This document shows, piece after piece, positions 27,080-36,541 of a DNA stretch of 64,000 bases. The notes beneath the pieces are model-generated. The model did no database searches, had not been told where the DNA came from, and worked only from the letters and a program-made list of their open reading frames with translations. Made by a program: the position numbers and the translations under genes. Source of the stretch: Micromonospora sediminicola (GTDB taxonomy: Bacteria; Actinomycetota; Actinomycetes; Mycobacteriales; Micromonosporaceae); assembly GCF_900089585.1 (NCBI RefSeq), contig NZ_FLRH01000003.1, forward strand, positions 2,308,501 through 2,372,500. Reading direction: 5' to 3'. Every line of letters begins with the position of its first letter. Position 1 is the first letter of the stretch.

Positions 27080-27712
27080 TCACGTAGCGTAAGCGTCCGC
27101 CGGTCGGGTGGGGATGGCGAAGATCGGGATGAACATCTGCGCGAGCGGTCCGATGGCCAGCGCGTAGGCCACGGTGCCGAGCCCGACCGTCCCGCCGAGC
27201 AGCCACCCCAGGGCCAGCACGGTGACCTCGATGACGGTCCGGACCAGCCGCACCGACCAGCGCGGGTGGCGGGCGACGAACCCGGTCATCAGACCGTCGC
27301 GGGGGCCGGGGCCGAGCCCGGCGCCCAGGTAGAGGCCGGTGGCGGCGCCGTTGGCGACGATGCCGACGACCAGCAGCGCGGCCCGCACCGGCAGGCCCTC
27401 GCCCGGCGGCAGGACGGCCAGGGTGGCGTCGACGACCAGCCCGATCACCACGACGTTGCTCACCGTGCCCAGGCCGGGGCGTTGCCGCAGCGGGATCCAG
27501 AGCAGCAGCACGAGCGCGCCGACGGCGATGGTGACGGTGCCGAAGGAGAGGCCGGTCTGCCGGGCGAGCCCCTGGTGGAACACGTCCCAGGGGTCCAGGC
27601 CGAGCCCGGAGCGGATCATCAGCGCCATGCTCACGCCGTAGAGGGCCAGACCGGCGTAGAGCTGGGTGAGCCGTCGCACCGGCCGGTGCCGGAGATTGCC
27701 AAGCTGAGCCAT
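27080..27712 (-). CDS. YczE/YitT-family membrane protein
   Basis: 210 aa with about five to six membrane helices. The family motif SGLGLDPWDVFHQGLARQTG lies in the first loop, and a second half-repeat GAGLGPGPRDGLMTG indicates internal duplication. YczE proteins are thought to be transporters of unknown substrate and are typically encoded next to a MocR-family regulator, as here, where the two are divergent with a 59-bp shared gap. ATG 27712; an ATG 21 bases upstream is less likely. Confidence 0.85.
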   Translation of the reverse strand: MAQLGNLRHRPVRRLTQLYAGLALYGVSMALMIRSGLGLDPWDVFHQGLARQTGLSFGTVTIAVGALVLLLWIPLRQRPGLGTVSNVVVIGLVVDATLAVLPPGEGLPVRAALLVVGIVANGAATGLYLGAGLGPGPRDGLMTGFVARHPRWSVRLVRTVIEVTVLALGWLLGGTVGLGTVAYALAIGPLAQMFIPIFAIPTRPADAYAT

Positions 27713-27725
27713 GCATGCCACCCTA

Positions 27726-27763
27726 GGGGCCAATTGCGGAGTGCAAGGGGGCCAATTCCGGAG
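27726..27763. promoter_or_regulatory. Direct-repeat operator in the yczE-yczR gap
   Basis: Two 16-bp direct repeats, GGGGCCAATT followed by GCGGAG (27726-27741) or CCGGAG (27748-27763), are 22 bp apart, i.e. about two helical turns, with one mismatch. A further CCAATT lies at 27795-27800 within the regulator gene. MocR regulators such as GabR and PdxR bind direct repeats, so this is a good candidate site controlling both divergent genes. Confidence 0.75.
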
Positions 27764-27771
27764 GTGTGGCC

Positions 27772-29223
27772 ATGACGACCCAGGTACGCGGTGTCCAATT
27801 GGCGCGTCTGCTCGGTCAGTGGCACGCTTTGCCCGGCCGCCGGCGCAGCCCCGACTACGCCGCGCTCGCCGGCGCCGTGCGGGGGCTGCTCGCCGACGGC
27901 CGGCTGCCGCTGGGGGTACGCCTGCCGGCCGAGCGCGAGCTGGCGGAGGCGCTGCGGATCAGCCGGACCACCGTCACCGCCGCCTACCGGGAGCTGCGGG
28001 AGACCGGCCACCTGGCCAGCCGCCGAGGCGCCGGGAGCTGGACCATGCTGCCGGGCACCCACCGGGTCGCCAGCACCGGCCTGTGGACCCCGCTCGACGA
28101 CCGGGACATGATCGACCTCGGGGTGGCCGCGCTCTCCGCGCCGGCCCAGCTCGTCCCGGCCGCCCGGGCGGCCGCCGAGGACCTGCCCCGCTACCTCGGC
28201 GGCGCCGGCTACCACCCCACCGGCATCATCGAGCTGCGTGAGGCGGTCGCCCGCGGCTACACCGAGCGCGGGCTGCCCACCAGCCCGGAGCAGATCATGG
28301 TCACCAGCGGCACCCAGCACGCGCTGGACCTGGTGCTGCGGCTGGCCCTGTCACCCGGAGGCGGGGTGCTGGTCGAGTCGCCCACCTACCCCAACGCGCT
28401 CGCCGCGCTCGCCGCCCGCCGGGCCCGGATCACCACCCACGGGCTCTCCGACGACGGCTGGGACGCCGACCTGCTGCTCGGCAGCATCCGGCAGACCCGG
28501 CCGAAGCTCGCGTACCTGATCCCGGAGTTCCACAACCCGACCGGTCACCTGATGGCCGCCGACCTGCGCGAGCGGCTGGTGGGCGCGGCGCACGCGGCCG
28601 GCACCGACCTGGTGGTGGACGAGTCCTTCGTCGACCTGCCGCTGGACGGCACCCCGCTGCCGCCCCCGGTGGCGGTCTTCGACCGGCACTCCCGGGTGAT
28701 CAGCATCGGCGGGATGAGCAAGCCCTACTGGGGCGGCCTGCGGATCGGCTGGGTGCGCGCCTCCGCGCCCCAGGTGCAGCGCCTGGCCGCGGCCCGGGTC
28801 GGGGTGGACATGGCCAGCCCGGTGCTCGACCAGCTCGTCGCCGTGCACCTGCTCGACCAGGCGCCGGCCATCGTGACCGCCCGCCGGGCGCAGCTCGCCG
28901 CCCAGCGGGACGCCCTGGTCGCGGCGCTCGCCGAGCGGCTCCCGGACTGGCGGGTCACCGTGCCGTGCGGCGGCGTCACGCTCTGGGCCGAGCTGGACGG
29001 CCCGATCTCCAGCGCGCTGGCCCGGGCCGCCGAGGAGGTCGGCGTACGGCTGGCGCCCGGTCCCCGGTTCGGCCTGGACGGGACGCTGGAGCGATTCCTC
29101 CGGCTGCCCTTCACGCTGCCGGCCGCCGAGCTGGTGGAGGCGGTCGGGCGGCTCGCCGCGGTCCGCTACGACCTGGACCGGGCCGGCCGGCCGCAGTGGC
29201 GGGAGCCGAGCGTCATCGCCTGA
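27772..29223 (+). CDS. MocR-family regulator (YczR type: GntR HTH fused to aminotransferase fold)
   Basis: 483 aa. The N-terminal GntR winged helix (about residues 10-85) contains LPAERELAEALRISRTTVTAAYRELRETG in adjoining segments; the C-terminal domain is a fold-type I PLP aminotransferase with the PLP lysine in IGGMSKPYWGGLRIGW. Such proteins sense PLP or related ligands and usually regulate a divergent neighbour. ATG 27772 follows GGAGG at a 7-base distance; GTG 27766 is the alternative. The divergent yczE-like gene and the direct-repeat operator identify the likely target. Confidence 0.9.
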   Translation: MTTQVRGVQLARLLGQWHALPGRRRSPDYAALAGAVRGLLADGRLPLGVRLPAERELAEALRISRTTVTAAYRELRETGHLASRRGAGSWTMLPGTHRVASTGLWTPLDDRDMIDLGVAALSAPAQLVPAARAAAEDLPRYLGGAGYHPTGIIELREAVARGYTERGLPTSPEQIMVTSGTQHALDLVLRLALSPGGGVLVESPTYPNALAALAARRARITTHGLSDDGWDADLLLGSIRQTRPKLAYLIPEFHNPTGHLMAADLRERLVGAAHAAGTDLVVDESFVDLPLDGTPLPPPVAVFDRHSRVISIGGMSKPYWGGLRIGWVRASAPQVQRLAAARVGVDMASPVLDQLVAVHLLDQAPAIVTARRAQLAAQRDALVAALAERLPDWRVTVPCGGVTLWAELDGPISSALARAAEEVGVRLAPGPRFGLDGTLERFLRLPFTLPAAELVEAVGRLAAVRYDLDRAGRPQWREPSVIA

Positions 29224-29294
29224 CCGGGCGCCCGTTCCGGTGGTCGGGACCGGAACCGGTCGCCGGGGCGGACGCGCGCCGACAGACTGCCCGG

Positions 29295-30602
29295 GTGGCA
29301 CACCGAAGCGTCGCGCGCTGGTCGTGGGGGCTGCGCGCGGCGGCACCCGGGTCCCGCACCACCCGGTTGGAGCTCTTCTACGACCTGGTCTTCGTCTTCG
29401 CGTTCCTCAGCGTCACCACGCTCACCGCCAGCGAACTCACCCCGGTGAACCTCTACCGCTTCGTGCTCGTGCTGGCGCTGCTCTGGTGGTCGTGGACCGG
29501 GTTCGTGCGGATGGGCAACGCCTGCCGCGCCGACCAGGGCTCGCTGCCGCTCGTCGGATTCGTCACCGTGGCGGCGACGTTCCTCCTGGTGCTCAGCGCG
29601 CCCAGCGCGTTCAACGACCGCCCGGGCGGCCTGCCCGGCCCGCTGGTCTTCGCCGGCTGCTACTTCGTCATCCGGATGGCCCAGCTCACCGTGTTCGGCC
29701 GGGTGGACCGCACGGACCCGGTGCGGCGATGGCGGTTCCTGCTGCGCCTGACGGTCCCGACGGTGGCCACCGTGCTGCTGGTGCTCGCCGGGGCCGTCCG
29801 CACCCACCTGCCCGACGGCCGGCTCACGGTGGTGCTGCAACTGACGCTCTGGACGCTGGCGGTGCTGATCGAGTACGTGGTGGGGACCACGGTGGCCTGG
29901 CGCTGGTGGGTGGTGACGTCGGCGGGGCACTGGGCGGAACGGCACGCCCTGATGGTGCTGGTCGCGCTCGGCGAGTCGATCATCGCGCTCGGGCTGGGCC
30001 CGAAGACCGGGCTCCCGCTGACCGGCCCGGTGGCGGTGGCCGCGCTGATCGGCATCCTCATCGTGGCGACGCTCTGGTGGGCGTACTTCGACACGTTGGC
30101 GTTCGCGCTGGAGCAGGCCCTGCACCACGCCCGCGACCGGGCCGCCCGGCTGCGGCTGGCCCGCTCGGTCTACACCTTCCTGCACCTGCCGATGGTCACC
30201 GGGACGATCCTCTACGCGCTCGGACTCAAGGACCTGTTGGCCGAGGTCGCCGACGACCGCACCCCGACCTGGGGGTGGGCGTTGGGCGGCTTCTGGGGCG
30301 GGGTCCTCTTCGGTGGCGTGGCCCTCTACCTGCTCAGCATCGCCGCCTGCTGGTGGTTGGCGGAGCGGGAGGTGCACCGACCCCTGCTGGTCACCGTGGC
30401 GGTACTGGCCGCGGTGTCCCCGCTCGCGTTCCGGGTGCCGGAGGTGGGCGCGCTGGCCCTCCTGGCGGTGGTCACCGCCGGCGGCGTCGGCTGGGAGACG
30501 CGCAGTGAGGACGGCAAGCGGCACCGGGTGCGCCAGCTCGCGCTGGAGGAGCAGCTCGCGTCGGAGGCCGAGCAGAGCCGGTGGCGGCGCGAGCACCTGT
30601 GA
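29295..30602 (+). CDS. LtrA-family membrane protein (low temperature requirement A)
   Basis: 435 aa with about ten membrane helices. Signature sequences are TTRLELFYDLVFVFAF at the N-terminus and LVALGESIIALGLGP mid-protein. The family is named from Listeria growth in the cold, but its biochemical role is unknown. GTG 29295 gives the family N-terminus; the longer in-frame extension runs inside the MocR gene. The C-terminus is a charged tail. It ends at a strong shared terminator. Confidence 0.88.
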   Translation: MAHRSVARWSWGLRAAAPGSRTTRLELFYDLVFVFAFLSVTTLTASELTPVNLYRFVLVLALLWWSWTGFVRMGNACRADQGSLPLVGFVTVAATFLLVLSAPSAFNDRPGGLPGPLVFAGCYFVIRMAQLTVFGRVDRTDPVRRWRFLLRLTVPTVATVLLVLAGAVRTHLPDGRLTVVLQLTLWTLAVLIEYVVGTTVAWRWWVVTSAGHWAERHALMVLVALGESIIALGLGPKTGLPLTGPVAVAALIGILIVATLWWAYFDTLAFALEQALHHARDRAARLRLARSVYTFLHLPMVTGTILYALGLKDLLAEVADDRTPTWGWALGGFWGGVLFGGVALYLLSIAACWWLAEREVHRPLLVTVAVLAAVSPLAFRVPEVGALALLAVVTAGGVGWETRSEDGKRHRVRQLALEEQLASEAEQSRWRREHL

Positions 30603-30609
30603 CCGGCGT

Positions 30610-30668
30610 ACGAGACGGGGCCGACCGGCCGTGCCCCGGGACGGTGGGGCGCGGCCGGTCGGCCTCGT
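30610..30668. terminator. Bidirectional hairpin terminator between ltrA-like and fadD15-like genes
   Basis: Nested perfect pairing: outer ACGAG/CTCGT, then GGCCGACCGGCCG (30619-30631) with CGGCCGGTCGGCC (30652-30664), then inner GCCCC/GGGGC around an 8-base loop. It lies between two convergent genes and could stop transcription in both directions. Confidence 0.85.
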
Positions 30669-30676
30669 GGGCGTCG

Positions 30677-32503
<1,827 letters not shown>

Positions 32504-32531
32504 CGCTGTAGCCGCCTTCAGGGTGGAGGGA

Positions 32532-32547
32532 CGTGACGGGGGTCACG
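32532..32547. promoter_or_regulatory. Crp-like palindrome upstream of the fadD15-like gene
   Basis: Perfect palindrome CGTGAC, GGGG, GTCACG located 29 bp upstream of the ATG. It fits the GTG-N6-GNCAC pattern I recall for Streptomyces Crp and the general TGTGA-N6-TCACA family. Position close to the start codon would suggest repression. A cyclic-AMP receptor link is inference. Confidence 0.5.
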
Positions 32548-32642
32548 CCGATCTGCGGTTACCGAAGGGTATTGCCTGCACCGGGGCAGCGGCTAGCCCC
32601 GGCCGGCGCGTACCATGCCGGTCCCGCGTCCTGGAACCCGGA

Positions 32643-33593
32643 TCAGGTGTAGCGGGCGGCCGCGCGGGACCAGTCGTACGTGGCCCGGATCCAGTCCCGC
32701 CGGGTGTCCAGGAACGCCCGCACCCCGTCGTCGGCCGCGCCCGCCAGCGCCGCGTCCCGCTCCGCGTAGGTGGCGAGGGCGGTGTTGAACCGGGCCGCCG
32801 CCGCGCGCAGCGCCGCCGGCTCGTCCTGCCCGTTCTCGCCCGCGATGGTGGTGACCAGGTTGTGCGCCTCCGGGGCGACGCCGCGCTCCTTGCCGTAGGA
32901 GAACAGGTCGTTGCACCAGCACACCAGGTCGGTGGCGAGGGCGTCCAGCGCGGCCAGCGCCGGCTCGGACCGCTGCGCCGCACCGGTCCGGGGCGTGCGC
33001 GCCAGGTCGGTCACGGTGAAGCTGGGGCGTACGCCGCCGGTGTGCCGGCGCATCTGCGTGTACTCGGCCACCCCGGGCACCCGCCGGTGCTCCCGGTTGG
33101 CCGCCTCCCACAGCAGCGCCAGCAGGTATTCCCGCAACTGGCTGACCAGGCGCAGCAGCAACGCCGGCTGACGCTGCCCACGGACCCGTCGGCACAGGTC
33201 GTCGAGCGCGACGGCGAGCGGCCCGGCGTCGCTCGGCGCGGGCGCGTCCGGGTCGCCGTGCCGGTCGAGCACGGCCAGCAGCGCCGCCACGGTCGGGGCG
33301 AGCCGGGTGGGATCCGCGCCCAGGCCGTCGTCGTCGCAGGCGTCGTCCATCACGAACAGCCAGTTGATCAGATCGGTCAGCAGGCGCAGGCCGTCCGGGG
33401 ACGCCTGCGGGGACGCCCGTCCGGCCAGTTCGGCGGCGTGCGCGCCGGCCAGTCGGCGTCGTCCCGCCGGGTCGTCGACCAGGCCCAGGTCACCCACCCA
33501 GCCGGCGCTCTCCCGCGCGATCCGCTCGACGTCGGGGTGCCGCCGCGCCGGGAAGGGCGGCTCGTGCAGCGCCGAGAGCGCGAAGCCACGCAT
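32643..33593 (-). CDS. Class I terpene synthase
   Basis: 316 aa, single alpha-domain size typical of bacterial sesquiterpene cyclases. The aspartate-rich motif DDACDDD (residues 83-89) and the NSE metal triad NDLFSYGKE (residues 228-236) are intact; Arg182/183 lies about 46 residues before the NSE motif as for the pyrophosphate sensor, and a C-terminal Arg-Tyr pair ends the protein. It should cyclise a prenyl diphosphate with three Mg2+ ions; the product cannot be read from sequence. ATG 33593 is chosen over open frame further upstream. No prenyl transferase or P450 is adjacent. Confidence 0.88.
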   Translation of the reverse strand: MRGFALSALHEPPFPARRHPDVERIARESAGWVGDLGLVDDPAGRRRLAGAHAAELAGRASPQASPDGLRLLTDLINWLFVMDDACDDDGLGADPTRLAPTVAALLAVLDRHGDPDAPAPSDAGPLAVALDDLCRRVRGQRQPALLLRLVSQLREYLLALLWEAANREHRRVPGVAEYTQMRRHTGGVRPSFTVTDLARTPRTGAAQRSEPALAALDALATDLVCWCNDLFSYGKERGVAPEAHNLVTTIAGENGQDEPAALRAAAARFNTALATYAERDAALAGAADDGVRAFLDTRRDWIRATYDWSRAAARYT

Positions 33594-33722
33594 CGGTTCT
33601 GTCCCCTGTCCGCCGCCGGCGGGGGTCGGGCGGCGGGCAGGAGCGTACGGCAGGCTCGATCGGTCACCGTCGTTGGGTTGTGCAATTTCCACCTGGCACG
33701 GTGACCCGCCGCGCACGCTCGG

Positions 33723-34352
33723 TCAGAACCCCAGTTCGGCCGCGCGCAGCCGGTCGGCCCGCTCGACCGGGCCGTCCACCTGGACCCGGGCCACCCGCTG
33801 CCGGCCGGTGAGGAACAGGACGAGTTCGCCCGGCGCGCCCACCACCCGCAGTCGTTCGCCGCCGCGCCCCGCCCGCAGCTCGCCGTGACCGGGCGCCTGC
33901 ACCAGCACCTCGGCCGGGAAGCGGCGCAACGCCATCCGGGCCAGCAGGCCGACCCGCTTCCAGAGCACCCGCTGCTGCCCCGCCGGCAGGTCGCGCGGGT
34001 GCCAGCCGGGCCGGGCCCGGCGGACGTCCTCGTGGTGGATGAAGAACTCCAGCCCGTTGGCCAGCTCGTCGGTGAGCGGATTGCTCACCGGGCTCCACAG
34101 CGGCGGGCGGCGCACCCGGGCCACCAGCTCCGGGTAGGGCCCGGCGGCGATCCGCCGGCGGACCGACTCGCCGTGTCCGCGCAGCGGCGGCAGCAGGATC
34201 CCACCGGCCGCGTCCGGCCGGCGCTCACGCACCAGCAGGTGCGCCGCCAGGTCACGGGTGGTCCACCCCTCGTTGACCGTCGGCGCGTCCGGTCCCAGTT
34301 CCAGCATCAGATCGGCGAGCGCCTCGCGCTCCGCCCGGGCGTACCGCGGCAT
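33723..34352 (-). CDS. TIGR03085-type maleylpyruvate-isomerase/DinB-like protein
   Basis: 209 aa. Actinobacterial family with an N-terminal four-helix DinB-like bundle (PRYARAEREALADLMLELGP, TTRDLAAHLLVRERRPDA) and family core EFFIHHEDVRRA, whose histidines suggest metal binding. Function unknown; some relatives use mycothiol. ATG 34352 fits the family N-terminus. It is divergent from the ABC exporter pair. Confidence 0.8.
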   Translation of the reverse strand: MPRYARAEREALADLMLELGPDAPTVNEGWTTRDLAAHLLVRERRPDAAGGILLPPLRGHGESVRRRIAAGPYPELVARVRRPPLWSPVSNPLTDELANGLEFFIHHEDVRRARPGWHPRDLPAGQQRVLWKRVGLLARMALRRFPAEVLVQAPGHGELRAGRGGERLRVVGAPGELVLFLTGRQRVARVQVDGPVERADRLRAAELGF

Positions 34353-34547
34353 GGCCCGATCGTAGGCCCGGGCGGACCGATCGGCGCGCCGTGGCCGGCG
34401 CGGCGGCGGCGACCGGCCGACCACGCGGCGTGGTCCGCCCAGGTCCGCCGAGGAACGTGACGGCGGACATATCCCCGGCGGGTCGGCGGACCTGGCGGGG
34501 TGCGGTAAGGATGGGGGAGAAACGGGCGGCTTACGGCGGGGGAGAGC

Positions 34548-36422
34548 GTGGCGAGCGGGACAAGTCGGGACGTGCTCGGCAGAGGGCTACGGGTGCTCGG
34601 CCGGGCGATCCGGGAGCAACCGCGCATCTTCGCGGTGGCGGTGACCGGCAGTGTGCTCTTCGGCCTCCTCGTGATCGCCAGCGCGTACGTGGTCGGCGGC
34701 GTGGTCGGCGAGGTGGTGGTGCCGGCGGTCGAGCGCGGCGAGGTGGGCGGCGGGGTCCTCGCGCTCGCCGCCGCGGCGCTGTTCGGCATCAGCGTGCTGC
34801 GGGTGGTCGGCATCTTCGGTCGGCGACTCGGCGCCGGCTACATGCAGTACCGGCTCCAGGCCGCCTACCGCCGCCGGGTCACCCGCCGCTACCTGGACCT
34901 GCCGCTGGCCTGGCACCACCGCAACTCCACCGGCACGTTGCTGTCCAACGCCAACTCCGATGTCGAAGCCGCCTGGTATCCGATCGCGCCGCTGCCGTTC
35001 GCGGTCGGCACGCTGGTGATGCTGGTCGGCGCGGTGGCCTCGCTCTTCGTCACCGACTGGGCGCTCGCGCTGGTCGGCCTCGCGGTCTTTCCCGCGCTGT
35101 TCGCGCTCAACGTGGTCTACTCCCGCCGGATGGCGCCCCGCCAGGCCCGGGCCCAGCGCCTGCGCGCCGAGGTCAGCGGCATCGCGCACGAGAGCTTCGA
35201 CGGCGCGCTGGTGGTCAAGACCATGGGCCGGGAGGCGCAGGAGACCGCCCGTTTCGCCGCCCGCGCCGGCGACCTGCGCGACGCGCTCATCTCGGTCGGT
35301 CGACTGCGCGGCGTCTTCGACCCGATGCTGGAGACGCTGCCCAGCCTCGGCACCCTCGCCGTGCTGGTGGTCGGCGCGATCCGGCTGCGGCAGGGCGCGA
35401 TCACGGTGACCGAGCTGGTCAGCGTGGCGTTCCTGTTCACCGTGCTGGCCTTCCCGGTGCGGGCCATCGGTTGGGTGCTGGCCGAGCTGCCGCGCAGCGT
35501 CGCCGGCTGGGACCGGGTCCGCCGGGTCCTCGACACCACCGGCGAGATGCCCTACGGCGAGGTCGCGTTCGACCCGGCCACCCGCACACCGGCCACGCTG
35601 GGCTTCGACGACGTGCACTTCGGGTACGAGCCGGCCGAGGCGCACCTGCCCGGCGCCGAGGTGCTCGGCGAGGTGACGTTCACCGTGCCGGCCGGGAAGA
35701 CCGTCGCGCTGGTCGGGCCGACCGGGGCCGGCAAGTCCACCATCGCGTCGCTGGCCGTGCGGCTGGTCGACCCGGGCTCCGGCCGGGTCACGCTCGACGG
35801 CGTCGACGTGCGGGAGTTGACCGCCGCATCGCTCGCCGCGACCGTGGCGCTGGTGGCCCAGGTGCCCTTCGTCTTCGACGACACGGTCCGGGCCAACATC
35901 ACGCTCGACCGCGACGGCATCGGCGACGACGAGGTGTGGGCGGCGCTGCGGCTGGCCGAGGCGGACGGTTTCGTCGCCGCCCTGCCGGACGGACTGGACA
36001 CCATGGTCGGCGAGCGCGGCACCTCGCTCTCCGGCGGCCAGCGGCAGCGGTTGACGCTGGCGCGGGCGCTGGCCGGGCGGCCCCGGCTGCTGGTGCTCGA
36101 CGACGCCACGAGCGCCGTCGACCCGCGGGTCGAGGCGGCCATCCTGGCCGGCCTGCGGACCCCCGGTGACGGCGGCGCGTCGGCGTCGATCCTGGTCGTG
36201 GCGTACCGGCGGGCCACCATCGCGCTGGCCGACGAGGTGATCTACGTGGAGCAGGGCCGGGTGGTGGCCCGGGGCACGCACAGCGAGCTGCTGGCCACCG
36301 TGCCCGGCTACGTCGACCTGGTCACCGCGTACGAGCAGGCCGAGCAGGAGCGCGAGCAGAAGCGCACGTACGACGAGGTCGCGCCGGTGCCCTCCGGCCT
36401 GGAGATGGAGGTGGACCGGTGA
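34548..36422 (+). CDS. ABC exporter subunit 1 (degenerate ATP site half)
   Basis: 624-aa fused membrane/ATPase exporter half. Six membrane helices lie in residues 1-320, the nucleotide-binding domain in 340-600. Walker A GPTGAGKST (about 388) and signature LSGGQRQ (about 494) are canonical, but after Walker B the catalytic Glu is Asp (LLVLDDATSAVD) and the switch His is Tyr (VVAYRRAT). GTG start with a GGGGGAGAG ribosome-binding site. Paired with the next gene, separated only by a 59-bp tandem element. Substrate unknown. Confidence 0.92.
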   Translation: MASGTSRDVLGRGLRVLGRAIREQPRIFAVAVTGSVLFGLLVIASAYVVGGVVGEVVVPAVERGEVGGGVLALAAAALFGISVLRVVGIFGRRLGAGYMQYRLQAAYRRRVTRRYLDLPLAWHHRNSTGTLLSNANSDVEAAWYPIAPLPFAVGTLVMLVGAVASLFVTDWALALVGLAVFPALFALNVVYSRRMAPRQARAQRLRAEVSGIAHESFDGALVVKTMGREAQETARFAARAGDLRDALISVGRLRGVFDPMLETLPSLGTLAVLVVGAIRLRQGAITVTELVSVAFLFTVLAFPVRAIGWVLAELPRSVAGWDRVRRVLDTTGEMPYGEVAFDPATRTPATLGFDDVHFGYEPAEAHLPGAEVLGEVTFTVPAGKTVALVGPTGAGKSTIASLAVRLVDPGSGRVTLDGVDVRELTAASLAATVALVAQVPFVFDDTVRANITLDRDGIGDDEVWAALRLAEADGFVAALPDGLDTMVGERGTSLSGGQRQRLTLARALAGRPRLLVLDDATSAVDPRVEAAILAGLRTPGDGGASASILVVAYRRATIALADEVIYVEQGRVVARGTHSELLATVPGYVDLVTAYEQAEQEREQKRTYDEVAPVPSGLEMEVDR

Positions 36423-36541
36423 GCGCGAGGAGTGCAGCGAAGCGGAGCCCCGCAGTCGCGAACGAAGGGCGGGCCCGGTGAGCGCGAGGAGTGCAGCGAA
36501 GCGGAGCCCCGCAGTCGCGAACGAAGGGCGGGCCCGGTGAG
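36419..36541 (+). repeat. 59-bp tandem element at the junction of two ABC exporter genes
   Basis: Two identical 59-bp units start at 36419 and 36478, and the first ten bases recur at 36537. Each begins GTGAGCGCGAGGAGTGCAGC and ends AAGGGCGGGCCCG. The GTGA of the first unit overlaps the stop of subunit 1; the third GTGA is the real start of subunit 2. As 59 is not a multiple of three, the three GTGs are in three different frames. I recognise this sequence type as a dispersed repeat in Micromonospora genomes; copy number here is not known. Confidence 0.95.

Noticed and set aside
36432-36536. N-terminal extension of ABC subunit 2 from 36432
   Set aside because: It translates only the 59-bp repeat, has no ribosome-binding site and would not match a normal exporter N-terminus.
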